64,000 bases of DNA from Massilia antarctica (GTDB taxonomy: Bacteria; Pseudomonadota; Gammaproteobacteria; Burkholderiales; Burkholderiaceae_D), in contig NZ_CP065053.1 in assembly GCF_015689335.1 (NCBI RefSeq), positions 1,984,001 to 2,048,000 of the forward strand, read 5' to 3'. Positions 1 through 9,344 of the stretch are shown here, one piece after another. The position numbers were made by a program, and so were the translations under genes. The notes below the pieces were generated by a model that had not been told where the DNA came from, ran no database searches, and was given only the letters and a program-made list of their open reading frames with translations. Within the stretch, counting starts at the first letter, position 1; every line of letters starts with the position of its first letter.

Positions 1-710
1 AACAGGGCGGCCGAATGGAACAGCAGGCGGCGCGATACGGCGATATGGGTCGACCACGAAGCGCTGCGCGCCACCGATACCGCGATCAGGGGCGCGGTCA
101 GGGCATTGACCACGCCGCGCGCGGACCAGATCTCGGGATTGACCTGGCGCATCAGCAGGGCGTTACTGTACAGATAGAAATCGTAGACGAAGATGCCGCC
201 GATGCCGAGGCAGACGAACTTGATGGCCCAGCGTTCCTGCACCGGCTTGTTGCGGTACAACTGTTCGACCAGCAGCATGCCGAGCACGGCCATGCCGATG
301 CGCGCCATCACGCCAAGGATGCCGCTTTGCTGGCCCAGTACGGCCGGGAAGAATTCGGACAAGACCTTGTCGGCCAGCACCAGCAGGTACAGCGCCGCGA
401 CCGCGGGCAGGGCCGGGGTGCTGCGCAGCTGGCGCCAGCTGGTGCCCTCGAAGTGGCCCAGCAAGGACAGCAGCACCACGGTCCAGGCGCCGTTGCGCGC
501 CACTTCCAGCAGTTCGCCGGCCCAGTTCTGGGGCAGGGTACCCCAGGCCTGGGCTGCCAGGATGCCGCTCCACAGCACTGTCAGGGCGCAGGCGCTGGTC
601 AGCACCGATGCATGCTGGCGGCCGCGCCAGCGCGTGCCCAGCACGGCAGCGAGCATCGCAAACGCCAGCGCGGCAATGGAATAGCTAAAGGTCGCGATGT
701 TGGTCAGCAT
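1..710 (-). CDS. prsK: XrtA/PEP-CTERM system sensor histidine kinase PrsK, N-terminal part (partial)
   Basis: The reverse strand is open from an ATG at 710 to the window edge (236 codons), so the 3' part with the kinase domain is outside. The protein begins MLTNIATFSYSIAALAFAML and contains a series of hydrophobic segments; the stretch reading FVYDFYLYSNALLMRQ followed by NPEIWSARGVVNAL is typical of the membrane input region of PrsK, the histidine kinase paired with the response regulator PrsR in exosortase A (XrtA) loci. It would sit in the inner membrane and control genes of exopolysaccharide and PEP-CTERM protein export. It is the last gene seen in a minus-strand run and starts 82 bp after the stop of the sugar transferase. 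Assignment rests on recognised sequence character; the catalytic H-box cannot be checked here. Confidence 0.8.
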   Translation of the reverse strand, partial: MLTNIATFSYSIAALAFAMLAAVLGTRWRGRQHASVLTSACALTVLWSGILAAQAWGTLPQNWAGELLEVARNGAWTVVLLSLLGHFEGTSWRQLRSTPALPAVAALYLLVLADKVLSEFFPAVLGQQSGILGVMARIGMAVLGMLLVEQLYRNKPVQERWAIKFVCLGIGGIFVYDFYLYSNALLMRQVNPEIWSARGVVNALTAPLIAVSVARSASWSTHIAVSRRLLFHSAAL

Positions 711-792
711 TCCGGTCCCGTCGTCTTTCCGGTGTGGATCGAATTGCCGGGCGAGGCCGGCGCAGCCGCCCGCCGCAAGGTGCAGGCCGCAG

Positions 793-2199
793 TCAACGCC
801 CGTGACTGCCCATGACGACCTTGAGGGTGTCGATCAGGATCAGCAGGTCGAGGAACAGACTGTTGTTTTTCACGTAATACAGATCATACTGGAGCTTTTG
901 CACCGCGTCATCGACTGACGCGCCATAACCGTAGCGCACCTGGGCCCAGCCGGTGATGCCGGGCTTGATGCTGTGGCGCACGTTGTAGTAGGGAACCTGC
1001 TCGGTCAACTGCTCGACGAAGTAGGGCCGCTCGGGGCGCGGGCCGACGAAGCTCATCTCGCCCTTGAACACGTTGAGGATCTGCGGCAACTCGTCGATGC
1101 GGCATTTGCGGATGAAGTTACCCACGCGGGTGACCCGCGGATCGTTCTGGGCGGCCCACTGCGGCTTGCCGCCCTTTTCGGCATCGTTGTACATGCTGCG
1201 GAACTTGAGCACCTTGAAGGTTTCGCCATTCGTGCCGACCCGTTCCTGCTGGTAAAAAATCGGCGCGCGGTCTTCGATGTAAATCGCCAGCGCGGTCAGG
1301 AACATCACCGGCAGCGACACCACCAGCAAGGTGGCGCTGACCGCCAGGTCGAAGGTGCGCTTGACGAAAATGCGGATGAAGCTCTGGTCGAAACCGCCGC
1401 CGAATACCAGCCAGCTCGGTTGCAGCGAGTCGACCCGGATCTGGCTCGTTTCGCGCTCGAAGAAGGTGGCGGCATCGATCACTTTCACGCCGTACAGTTT
1501 GCACTCGAGCAGTTCCTTGATCGGAAAGGCGCCCCCGCGGCGGTTTTCCACCGACACCACGATTTCTTCGACGTCATGCCGGCGCGCCAGGGTCAGCAAG
1601 GACTCGTCGCCGTGCACTTCCAGCAGGGCCGAGGCCGGCACCCGCGATTCCTCGGACGGCATGGCGATGAAGCCGGCGATTTCGTAGCGGTGATATACCT
1701 GGTCGCGGTTGGCCAGTTCGCGGCATTCGTTGGCCAGGGCGCCGCCGCCGACGAACAGGATGCGCGACTCGAACTTGCGCGCTTCGGAGGTCTTGAGGAA
1801 AATCGTGCGCGCCACAAAGATGCCGCCGGCCCCGATCATGAACACCAGCAGCATGATGCCGCGCCCGAAATACAGGTTGGGCGCCACGTAGAACAGCAGT
1901 GTCAGGATGCAAAAGCCCATCGCGAAGGACGGCAGCAACTTCTGGAAGAAGGGATTGCGCAAGCCTTCGGTCAGGTTGAGCTGGTACATGCCGAGCGCGC
2001 TCATGCTGAACACGATGGCGATGGCGTAGGCGATCGCCGAGATCAGGAAATTGTCCAGGTGCGGCGGCAGCGAGGTCTTGCCGTCTTCGTAGACGCGCAG
2101 CGCCGCGCCCGCGTACGCCGAACCGATCAGGATCAGCACCTCGACAAACAGCAGCACGAACACAACTCGTGAGACATAGTGATTAGAAATCCGAAGCAT
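793..2199 (-). CDS. XrtA/PEP-CTERM system sugar transferase (TIGR03013 type, undecaprenyl-phosphate glycosylphosphotransferase)
   Basis: A 468-residue protein of the WbaP/WcaJ-like class. It begins with hydrophobic segments (about residues 10-130), then a Rossmann-like central region with FVGGGALANECRELA, and ends with the bacterial sugar transferase domain: a membrane segment before residue 300, then VLKFRSMYNDAEKGG, RKCRIDELPQILNV, GEMSFVGPRPERPYFV and PGITGWAQVRYGYG. This domain moves a sugar-1-phosphate from a UDP-sugar onto undecaprenyl phosphate, the first step of repeat-unit assembly for exopolysaccharide. The ATG at 2199 has an AGGGGTGG ribosome binding site close upstream. It lies between the epimerase gene and prsK on the same strand, the usual setting for this subfamily. 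Confidence 0.9.
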   Translation of the reverse strand: MLRISNHYVSRVVFVLLFVEVLILIGSAYAGAALRVYEDGKTSLPPHLDNFLISAIAYAIAIVFSMSALGMYQLNLTEGLRNPFFQKLLPSFAMGFCILTLLFYVAPNLYFGRGIMLLVFMIGAGGIFVARTIFLKTSEARKFESRILFVGGGALANECRELANRDQVYHRYEIAGFIAMPSEESRVPASALLEVHGDESLLTLARRHDVEEIVVSVENRRGGAFPIKELLECKLYGVKVIDAATFFERETSQIRVDSLQPSWLVFGGGFDQSFIRIFVKRTFDLAVSATLLVVSLPVMFLTALAIYIEDRAPIFYQQERVGTNGETFKVLKFRSMYNDAEKGGKPQWAAQNDPRVTRVGNFIRKCRIDELPQILNVFKGEMSFVGPRPERPYFVEQLTEQVPYYNVRHSIKPGITGWAQVRYGYGASVDDAVQKLQYDLYYVKNNSLFLDLLILIDTLKVVMGSHGR

Positions 2200-2267
2200 T
2201 TTTCCACCCCTGGACAGGAAAAGTGGCGCTGCGTGGCGGACCCAGATGGCGCCCGGCCGCAGCGCTT

Positions 2268-3305
2268 TTAGTTGTTATAAGTCAAATTCCGGATGTACCA
2301 TGCCATGGCTTGCTGCATGCCCTCGCCGATCCGGTGGGTGGGGGCAAAACCGAGTAACTTGATCGCTTTGGAAATATCGGCCTGCGAGTGACGCACATCG
2401 CCGGCGCGGAAGGGCGCGTACTGCGGCTGATGTTCTCGCACGTGCGGAAACTGTTCTGCCAGCAATTCGCACATCATCGCATGCAGCTGGTTCAGGCTGG
2501 TGCGCTCGTTGAGCGCGACGTTGTAGACCTGGTTGTTCGCTTCCGGGTCGTCGGCCAGGGCGGCCAGCAGATTGGCCTGCACCACGTTGTCGATATAGCA
2601 GAAGTCGCGGCTGGTTTCGCCGTCGCCATTGATGAACAGCGGCTTGTTCTTGATCAGCGCGGCGATCCATTGCGGGATCACGGCGGCGTAGGCGCCGTCC
2701 GGGTCCTGGCGCGGGCCGAACACATTGAAGTAGCGCAGGCCGATGGTCTGGGTCCCGTAGCAGCGCCCGAACACTTCGGCATACAGTTCATTGACATACT
2801 TGGTGATGGCGTAGGGCGACAGCGGGTTGCCGATCTCGTCCTCGACCTTGGGCAGGGCCGGATGGTCGCCGTAGGTGGAGCTGGAGGCGGCGTACACGAA
2901 GCGTTTGACCTTGGCGTCGCGCGCGGCCACCAGCATGTTCAGAAAGCCCGTGACGTTGGTATCGTTGGTGGTGATCGGGTCTTCCATCGAGCGCGACACC
3001 GAGCCGAGCGCCGCTTCGTGCAGCACATAGTCGGCGCCGGCCACGGCCCTGGCGCAATCGTCGGGCACCCGGATGTCGCCGCGGATGAAGGTGAAATTGG
3101 CCCAGGCGGCACTGCCGACCAGCTCGCGCACCTGGTCCAGGTTGTGCTGGTGGCCCGTGGCGAAATTGTCGAGGCCGGTGACCTTCTGGCCCAGCCGCAG
3201 CAGCGCTTCGACCAGGTTCGACCCGATGAAACCGGCCGCGCCCGTCACCAGCCAGTGGCTGCGGTGCGCGCGCAAGTGCTGTTGAACCTCGATAAATTTA
3301 CCCAC
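2268..3305 (-). CDS. UDP-N-acetylhexosamine 4-epimerase (WbpP/TviC family SDR)
   Basis: An extended short-chain dehydrogenase/reductase. The NAD-binding signature [11 protein letters not shown] lies near residues 20-30, followed by [16 protein letters not shown], which is characteristic of the WbpP/TviC group; the catalytic set is SSSTYGDHP and [10 protein letters not shown] (YxxxK). It interconverts UDP-GlcNAc/GlcNAcA and the galacto forms. I choose the GTG at 3305 (345 aa) because GGAG lies at a proper distance before it; the upstream TTG at 3317 overlaps that site. It sits 64 bp downstream of the tviB-like dehydrogenase, the expected metabolic partner giving UDP-GalNAcA-type precursors for the exopolysaccharide. 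Confidence 0.88.
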   Translation of the reverse strand: MGKFIEVQQHLRAHRSHWLVTGAAGFIGSNLVEALLRLGQKVTGLDNFATGHQHNLDQVRELVGSAAWANFTFIRGDIRVPDDCARAVAGADYVLHEAALGSVSRSMEDPITTNDTNVTGFLNMLVAARDAKVKRFVYAASSSTYGDHPALPKVEDEIGNPLSPYAITKYVNELYAEVFGRCYGTQTIGLRYFNVFGPRQDPDGAYAAVIPQWIAALIKNKPLFINGDGETSRDFCYIDNVVQANLLAALADDPEANNQVYNVALNERTSLNQLHAMMCELLAEQFPHVREHQPQYAPFRAGDVRHSQADISKAIKLLGFAPTHRIGEGMQQAMAWYIRNLTYNN

Positions 3306-3369
3306 GGCAGACTCCAATTTTTATTCATACTGCATACAAGGAAGCGCCACCGGGCGCTCCCCAAGCGCG

Positions 3370-4662
3370 CTACAGGCGCCAGACCGAAAACCCGGCGGCG
3401 CGCAAGGCGTCCTGGTCGAACAGCGATTTGACATCCATGAAACAGGCACCCTTGTTCAGCTTGGCCTGGAAGTCGGACAGCGGACGCGCCAGCAACTCCT
3501 TGTGCGAGACCGCCGCGATGATGGCGTCGGCCTGCGGCAGGCGTTCCCAGCTTTCCAGTTCCACGCCGTACTCGTGCATGGCTTCGGCGGCATCGGCCAC
3601 CGGATCGTGCACATGCACCTGCACGCCGTAGGTTTGCAGTTCGGTGATGATATCGGCCACCTTGGAATTGCGCAGATCCGGGCAGTTTTCCTTGAACGTC
3701 AGGCCGATCACATTGACTTTCGCGCCCTTGACATTGAAACCGGCCGCGATCATCGACTTGACGGTTTTTTCGGCCACGAACTTGGCCATGCCATCGTTGA
3801 TGCGGCGCCCCGCCAGGATCACCTGCGGGTGGTAGCCGATCATTTCGGCCTTGTGCGTCAGGTAATACGGATCGACGCCGATGCAATGCCCGCCCACCAG
3901 GCCCGGGCGGAACGGCAGGAAGTTCCACTTGGTTCCGGCCGCCTTCAGCACTTCCAGGGTATCGATGCCGATTTTATCGAAAATGATGGCAAGTTCGTTC
4001 ATCAGCGCGATATTCAAGTCGCGCTGGGTATTCTCGATGACCTTCGCCGCTTCCGCCACCTTGACCGACGCGGCCCGGTACACGCCGGCCGTGATGATCG
4101 ATTCGTACAGCTTGGCCACTTCGTCGAGGGTGGCTTCGTCGTCGCCCGACACCACCTTGAGGATGGTGGTCAGGGTATGTTCCTTGTCGCCCGGGTTGAT
4201 GCGCTCCGGCGAAAAGCCGACATGGAAGTCTTCCATCCACTTCAGGCCCGAATGCTGTTCCAGGATGGGGATGCAGACTTCCTCGGTCGCGCCCGGGTAC
4301 ACGGTGGACTCGAAAATGACGATCGCCCCCTTTTTCATATGCAGGCCGACGGTCTTGCTGGCCCCGGCCAGCGGCGTGAAATCGGGATTGTGGGCGATAT
4401 CGACCGGGGTCGGCACGGCCACCACGATGTAATCGGCGCCGGCGATGGCGGCAGGGTCGGCGCTGACGGTCAGGTGCTGCGCGGCGCGCAACTGGTCACT
4501 GCTCAGTTCGCCCGTAGGGTCGATGAAACGCCGATAGCTATCGATCTTGCTGGTCGACAGGTCGAAACCGATCGTCGTGCGTTTCTTGCCGAATTCGACG
4601 GCCAGTGGCAGGCCGACATAACCCAGGCCAACGACGGCCACTACTTTTGCTGCTGCTTCCAT
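3370..4662 (-). CDS. tviB: Nucleotide sugar dehydrogenase, UDP-N-acetylglucosamine C6 dehydrogenase (TviB/WbpO family)
   Basis: A 430-residue UDP-sugar 6-dehydrogenase of normal length. An N-terminal NAD-binding fold carries VVGLGYVGLPLAVEFGKK, followed by VAVPTPVD and the ESTVYPGATEE segment; the catalytic cysteine lies in LVGGHCIGVDPYYL, and the C-terminal UDP-binding half has GLTFKENCPDLRNSKV. It oxidises the C6 hydroxyl of UDP-GlcNAc (or UDP-GalNAc) to the uronic acid using two NAD. The ATG at 4662 follows AGGGA. It is the first gene of the minus-strand cluster, so its promoter probably serves all four genes. Exact substrate, and hence the gene name, is inferred from family and from the epimerase next door. 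Confidence 0.88.
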   Translation of the reverse strand: MEAAAKVVAVVGLGYVGLPLAVEFGKKRTTIGFDLSTSKIDSYRRFIDPTGELSSDQLRAAQHLTVSADPAAIAGADYIVVAVPTPVDIAHNPDFTPLAGASKTVGLHMKKGAIVIFESTVYPGATEEVCIPILEQHSGLKWMEDFHVGFSPERINPGDKEHTLTTILKVVSGDDEATLDEVAKLYESIITAGVYRAASVKVAEAAKVIENTQRDLNIALMNELAIIFDKIGIDTLEVLKAAGTKWNFLPFRPGLVGGHCIGVDPYYLTHKAEMIGYHPQVILAGRRINDGMAKFVAEKTVKSMIAAGFNVKGAKVNVIGLTFKENCPDLRNSKVADIITELQTYGVQVHVHDPVADAAEAMHEYGVELESWERLPQADAIIAAVSHKELLARPLSDFQAKLNKGACFMDVKSLFDQDALRAAGFSVWRL

Positions 4663-4691
4663 CTGGATTCCCTGTTTATAACGTATTTGTT

Positions 4692-4720
4692 ATTATAGCA
4701 ACTGAATTACACCGGCAAAA
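4692..4720 (-). promoter_or_regulatory. Candidate sigma70 promoter of the exopolysaccharide gene run
   Basis: On the reverse strand a perfect TATAAT lies at 4697-4692 with TTTTGC 17 bp upstream (4720-4715), 30 bp before the tviB ATG. The -10 is exact and the -35 is weak. This is a reading of sequence only. Confidence 0.45.
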
Positions 4721-5475
4721 TTTCCAGTTTGAAAAGAACGGCCGCGCGCCGGCCACGCCGTTTTTCCCTGCTGTCGCTTGACCTTGCGTGCCGCATCGGG
4801 GCCCGGCAAAGATTGCACGCGGCATAGGCCGCCGACCAGTAAATAATGATCGGAAGCATACCATTAGGAATATACACTCTTTCCTTGCGAAATAGCAAAG
4901 TTCGTTACAACTTGATTAACTTTAAAAGAAATTTGTGTTGTTATTTTTATCTGTCCATGACAGGGGTGACGTTTCGCGGGAGCGGCGCGCGAGGGTGCGT
5001 CCGCTGGACGCGATCAGGGTCGCGCCACGTTCCGGAAAAGGCCGCATAAGACGGGCCTGAATCGCTATTGTAATGAGGTGCCACGGGCCAAAAAAAGTAT
5101 TATTGGTAACTGTTGCGTTTTTGCCCTGACGATTTTTTTAGGTGGGCCAGCGCCTTTCTGGCCTTTAGTTTGAGCGTGCGCAAAGTGCGCTGCCGAGAAC
5201 TTGAACATGACCTCCATACGGGAGTTCAAGCACAAGGAGGACCACTGCATCAAGGTCGTCATGCATCCCTGGCATTGACGGGCAAGCTCAAGCGGGTGGC
5301 GGTGTCATGTTTGTGCACGGACAGTATCAATTTTCGCTACCACTGGTAGGGTTTACTTTTGCGCAACCTGAGTACCTATACTGCGAATCAGCCGAACTTG
5401 CAGTGCGTCAGCCAGACTGGATGACGCTGCAGATGACGGGCTTCGCGATGCGTTTTTACTCAGGAGATTGGTAAC
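4721..5475. other. Intergenic region without a convincing gene
   Basis: About 750 bp between the exopolysaccharide promoter and the next lipoprotein gene. The part from 4840 to 4965 is AT-rich compared with the surroundings and looks like upstream regulatory DNA for both sides. Short open frames here (for example 5113-5349) have no ribosome binding site and no recognisable composition or domain. I see no RNA gene. Confidence 0.5.
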
Positions 5476-5928
5476 ATGATCAAGGCAAAAAAAATTTTGG
5501 CGTTGGTAGCGGTATCGACCATGCTGTCGGCTTGCTATGTCGTTCCGATCGATCAATATCCACCTCGCGGAAACGGCAACTACAATAACAATGGCGGCGG
5601 TGTCGCCATCGTGCCGGTGCCGGCCATCCGCCCGGTGTACACGGCGCGCCTGTACCCGGCCAACGACGAGGCATCGCGCCTGGGCCGCATTTCCGGCACC
5701 ATCAGCAATCCGGAACGCGGGCATGGCGAATTCTCGTTTGCCGTCGGCGGCGAAGCATTCTCCGGCGAAGCGACACGCGATCCGGGCTCGACCAAAGGCG
5801 TGGCCAACGCCTCCGGTAACCGCGGCGGTTATACGCGCTGCGAATACGTGATGACCCGCGCCGAAATGGGTTCCGGCACCTGCGTGTTTTCGAACGGCGC
5901 GCGTTTCGACATGCACATCACGCAGTAA
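5476..5928 (+). CDS. Small putative lipoprotein, unknown function
   Basis: A 150-residue protein beginning MIKAKKILALVAVSTMLSACY, a lipoprotein signal peptide with lipobox LSAC and cysteine at residue 20. A low-complexity linker rich in Gly and Asn follows, then a globular C-terminal domain of about 95 residues with three cysteines. Cleavage and anchoring in the outer membrane are expected from the signal. A CAGGAGA ribosome binding site lies 9 bp before the ATG. I do not recognise the C-terminal domain. It stands alone: exopolysaccharide genes run the other way and the GH9 gene is 454 bp downstream. Confidence 0.75.
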   Translation: MIKAKKILALVAVSTMLSACYVVPIDQYPPRGNGNYNNNGGGVAIVPVPAIRPVYTARLYPANDEASRLGRISGTISNPERGHGEFSFAVGGEAFSGEATRDPGSTKGVANASGNRGGYTRCEYVMTRAEMGSGTCVFSNGARFDMHITQ

Positions 5929-6277
5929 GCAGCAGCGCGGCAACGGCAGCACGCTGCAGGGCGCTGACGGCGCCCGCCGTGGCCGGCGCCTGCCAGTACT
6001 GCCGCGTGGCGCGCTGATCACGCCTGGCGGCCGCGTCGCCGGCGCTTGGGGCGGACAGCGCCGGCGTCCTTCCCTGGCCGACGCGGCGGCCACCCATTGA
6101 CCCCCCCATGCCGGCCCCAAGCCGGCTGGCAGGGTGTTTAGTGTTGCCAGCTAAACTTCGGCAACAATCCCGATCCGTATTGACGGCGCCAGTAACGCCA
6201 GCCAAAATATTTTCATAAATACAAAAATTGCACGCCTTGGGCAGGGGCGCGAACGACCACACCTGACGTGAGGCGGT

Positions 6278-6304
6278 CTGGCGAATGCCGTGCGCATTCG
6301 CCAG
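6278..6304. other. Perfect 11-bp inverted repeat hairpin upstream of the GH9 gene
   Basis: CTGGCGAATGC and GCATTCGCCAG flank the 5-nt loop CGTGC, giving a perfect 11-bp stem. It lies 350 bp after the small lipoprotein gene and 78 bp before the GH9 start, with no T-tract on either side, so it could be a transcript-stabilising hairpin, a weak terminator or an operator. The rest of the 5929-6382 gap shows nothing else I can name. Confidence 0.4.
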
Positions 6305-6382
6305 TCCGTCTGCCGAGCTTATTCATCCGTATGCCAGGACCGCGCGCAGCCGCAGTCCCAGGAAAACCAATAAGGAGACACG

Positions 6383-8407
6383 ATGAACACCGGTGATACG
6401 ACAAACAAACGACGCACATTCCTGCGGGCGACTGGCGCCCTGATCCCCATGGGCCTGATCGGGTGCGGCGGCTCCCCGCCGACTTCCGCGCCAGCGTCCC
6501 CCGCGGCAGCGCCGCCACCGCCACCGGCAGGGTCCGGGGCGCAGGCCGGGTCAAGGGCACTGTCGAAGTCCCAGGCGGCGTCGACCATGAAGCTGGGACC
6601 GGCCATTGTCGTGGACCAGTTCGGCTACCTGCCGGCGCGCGACAAGATCGCCGTGGTGCGCAATCCGCAGGCCGGGTTCGACGCGGCCGACCGTTTTACC
6701 CCCGGCACGGTGTACGAGGTGGTCAACGCCGTGACCAATGTGGTGGTTTTCAGTGGCGCACCGGTCGCCTGGCATGATGGCGCGACCGATGCCACGTCGG
6801 GGGATCAGGCCTGGCACGTCGATTTCAGCAGTGTGACCGCTCCCGGCCAGTACTTTATCCGCGACGCCCAGGGCAAGGTGACGTCGCCGGCCTTCAGGAT
6901 CGCTGCCGACGTCTACAAACCGGTGCTGCGCGCCGCGGTGCGCTACTTCTATTACCAGCGCGCCGGCATCGCCAAGACCGCTGCGCTGGCCGGCGCCGGC
7001 TGGGCCGATGCCGCCTCGCATCTGGGACCCTTGTAGGACAAGCATGCGCGCCTGTTCAGCTCTCCTGGCGACGCCTCGACCGAGCGCGATGTCTCGGGCG
7101 GCTGGTACGACGCCGGCGACTACAACAAGTACACGCGCTGGCACGCGGGCTACCTGATCGACCTGCTGCATGCATTTGCCGACAATCCCGGCATCTGGGG
7201 CAAGGATTACAACATTCCCGAATCGGGGAACCAGCACCCCGACCTGCTCGACGAAATCAAGTGGGGCATGGATTGGCTGATCAAGATGCAGGAAGCGAGC
7301 GGCGCGATGCTGTCGATCGCCGGCCTGGCCCACGCCAGCCCGCCCTCGGCGGCCACCGGCCCGACCTTGTACGGGCCGCCCAATACCTCGGCTACCCTGG
7401 CTGCGGCCGGCGCCTTTGCGCTGGGCGCGACGGTGTTCGGCGCGCGCGCCGGCCTGACCAGTTACGCGGCCGGGCTCAAGACGCGGGCCGAGCGCGCGTG
7501 GAATTGGGCCGTCGCCAATCCCAACGTCTTGTTCAAGAATAATGACGCCGCCTACAACTCCCAGGGCTTGGGCGCCGGCCAGCAAGAAACCGACGATTAC
7601 GGGCGCCTTGGCCACAAGCTGGCCGCCGCTGCGTATCTTTATCAACTGACCGGCAAAGCCGTCTACAACACCTTTGTCAACGCCCAGTACCTGAACGCGC
7701 ATCTGTTTGTCTGGTACAACTATGCCTCGCCCTTCGAAGGCGCACTCCAGCAAGCGCTGCTGCATTACGCCAGTCTGCCGACGGCAACGCCGGCCACGGC
7801 GGCCGCCATCCGCAGCGCTTTCGTCGCCGGCATGGAGGGCACCGATCACTGGACCGCGATGAGCGGCAAGACCGACCCTTACCTGGCTCATCTGCAGGTG
7901 TACACCTGGGGCAGCAACGCCATCAAGTCGCACGAAGGCAATATGTTCGCCGCGCTGGCCCATGGCGCTCTGGGGACGCGCCCGGCCGCGGCCAATATGA
8001 ACGCTGCGGCGCACTATCTTCACTACCTGCACGGGGTCAATCCGCTCGGCAAGGTCTATCTGTCGAACATGGGCACGCTTGGCGCCGCCAATTCGGTCGA
8101 CCAGTTTTATCACACCTGGTTCGCGCATGGTTCCGCCAAATGGGATAGCGTCAAGGACTCGACGTTCGGGCCGCCGCCGGGTTTTCTGGTGGGTGGCCCG
8201 AATCCAGGCTACAACTGGGAAAACGGTTGCCCCGGCCTGCATCCGGGCTGCGGTACGGCGGTTCCCGCGCCGCCGTTCGGACAGCCGCCGCAGAAGTCCT
8301 ATCTCGATTTCAACGATTCCTGGCCCTTGAACTCGTGGTCGGTGACCGAAAACTCGAACGGCTACCAGAGCGCGTATATTCGCTTGCTGTCGCGCTTCGT
8401 GTCCTAA
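6383..8407 (+). pseudogene. Glycoside hydrolase family 9 (cellulase-type) lipoprotein, interrupted by an in-frame amber codon
   Basis: Read as one frame of 674 sense positions, this is a GH9 enzyme. The start has an AAGGAG site; the N-terminus carries a twin-arginine-like NKRRTFLRATG and a lipobox ending LIGC, then a Pro/Ala-rich linker. An N-terminal Ig-like domain (VDQFGYLPARDKIAVV) precedes the catalytic alpha-barrel with WYDAGDYNKYTRWH (two catalytic-region Asp), LLDEIKWGMDWLIKMQ, NPLGKVYL, and SVTENSNGYQSAYIRLL carrying the catalytic Glu. At 7034-7036 the codon between GPL and DKHARLF is TAG; a single C-to-T change from CAG (Gln) would explain it. Downstream coding stays open and in frame to 8407. 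The enzyme would hydrolyse beta-1,4-glucan; as sequenced only a 217-residue fragment lacking the catalytic centre is made unless the codon is read through or is a sequencing error. Confidence 0.85.
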
Positions 8408-8433
8408 GTAATCACCAGATTTTTCTTGTCAAA

Positions 8434-8455
8434 TCCTGATCGGTAACGATCAGGA
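8434..8455. terminator. Inverted repeat after the GH9 gene, possible terminator
   Basis: TCCTGATC and GATCAGGA form an 8-bp perfect stem around GGTAAC, 27 bp after the GH9 stop. No T-run follows on the plus strand; CTTGACAAGAAAAATC lies on the other side. It also marks the left limit of the IS630-like remnant, so it may instead be part of that element. Confidence 0.3.
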
Positions 8456-8826
8456 TGGAGACAGATATGAGGCTGCGATGGAAGCTTAGCGCTGAGGAGC
8501 GCACGACGCTGCAGGCGGGTCAATGCGATTTGCTGTATTTCGACGAGTCGGGATTCAGTCCGAATCCGCCGCTTCAATATGGATGGGCGCCAATCGGTCA
8601 CAGCCGTTGTGCCGAGGCCGGTGTGCACCGGCAACGTGTCAATGTTCTGGGTGCGCTGGGCCATGATGGCAAGCGGCTGTGGGCAATCAAGGAGCAGCGC
8701 AACGGACAGCGTGTCGCACCGGACACATCCAAATATGGCGCACTGGCACGCCCAGGGAACAACGCACGCAGGGCTCCACCCCGCGTATTGTTGCACCACA
8801 AAATTGAGGAAACGAAATGCGTTTAG
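8455..8826 (+). pseudogene. IS630-family transposase fragment
   Basis: The frame reads CDLLYFDESGFSPNPPLQYG followed by WAPIGHSRCAEAGVHRQRVNVLGALGHDGK, the middle of an IS630/Tc1-type DDE transposase including its second catalytic Asp region. Only about 80 residues are recognisable: the N-terminal helix-turn-helix part and the C-terminal third with the final Glu are missing, and after about 8700 the frame loses similarity. No terminal inverted repeats are obvious. This is a decayed remnant, not an active element. Confidence 0.7.
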
Positions 8827-9146
8827 TCTCGCCAGAGGAGGCCCAGTCTCTTTTCGCAGCATCTCTTTTTTGCGATGAGTGTTCCGACTGGATGCCATGG
8901 AATTTGCAGCCGACAACTGTCGTATCAACAGCAGGCGTAATGAAGGAAGATGGCTCGAGCGCCATGCTGATTGTCGAACTGCTCTACACAAGAACGCACA
9001 AGACGAAGAAAATCGAGTATCGCTTCACGGTGTTTCGCCGGCAGATATGGGGAAATGATCCCGTATATCCCCCTGTGTCAGACTACTTGTCGGGTGTGTT
9101 TTTGAACAAATTATGTCCTGATCTTGATCGTTGTGGTGGGGTTTAG
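8817..9146 (+). CDS. Unknown protein, probably the N-terminal part of a gene broken by transposition
   Basis: The ATG at 8817 is preceded by GAGGAAACGAA, a good ribosome binding site. The first about 83 residues (MRLVSPEEAQSLFAASLFCD through FTVFRRQIWGNDPVY) look like a compact alpha/beta protein with ordinary codon use; the remaining about 26 residues from 9066 on are odd and Leu/Cys-rich. A tail that would complete such a protein appears after the IS3 element at 10943-11161, where it is followed at once by the DUF1828-type gene. I infer that the original gene was interrupted near 9065; its function is unknown. Confidence 0.5.
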   Translation: MRLVSPEEAQSLFAASLFCDECSDWMPWNLQPTTVVSTAGVMKEDGSSAMLIVELLYTRTHKTKKIEYRFTVFRRQIWGNDPVYPPVSDYLSGVFLNKLCPDLDRCGGV

Positions 9147-9231
9147 GGTTCGTTCTTGTGCCTTATTTCTAACATCGTTTCCGGGAGCGGGGGACGGGTG
9201 TTACGGGTGAAGCGCAGCGGAACCCGTTCCC

Positions 9232-9305
9232 TCAAGACGTCAGGTTTTCGATTTCTTGTTCGAGCAGGACGGACTCCGATGCTTGGCCCACGGCCAGCGA
9301 CGGAA
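9232..9305 (-). pseudogene. Possible C-terminal remnant of another transposase or unknown gene, cut by the IS3 element
   Basis: On the reverse strand an open frame enters from the IS3 left end and reads VPSLAVGQASESVLLEQEIE then NLTS before a TGA at 9234-9232. The short tail looks protein-like but is too short to name. It would account for part of the unexplained 240 bp between the split gene and the IS3 end. Low certainty. Confidence 0.2.
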
Positions 9306-9318
9306 CTAGTTATCGCCT
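9306..9318 (+). repeat. Left terminal inverted repeat of the IS3 element
   Basis: CTAGTTATCGCCT, 27 bp upstream of the first transposase frame; pairs with the right end at 10927-10939 with one mismatch. Confidence 0.7.
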
Positions 9319-9344
9319 CTAATTTTCAATATATAGAGGCACCA

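Noticed and set aside
3315..3317. TTG at 3317 as the start of the epimerase gene
   Set aside because: It overlaps the GGAG ribosome binding site that serves the GTG at 3305.
5113..5349. A 78-codon plus-strand frame in the gap after the exopolysaccharide genes
   Set aside because: No ribosome binding site, no recognisable domain, and it ends in an uninformative stretch.
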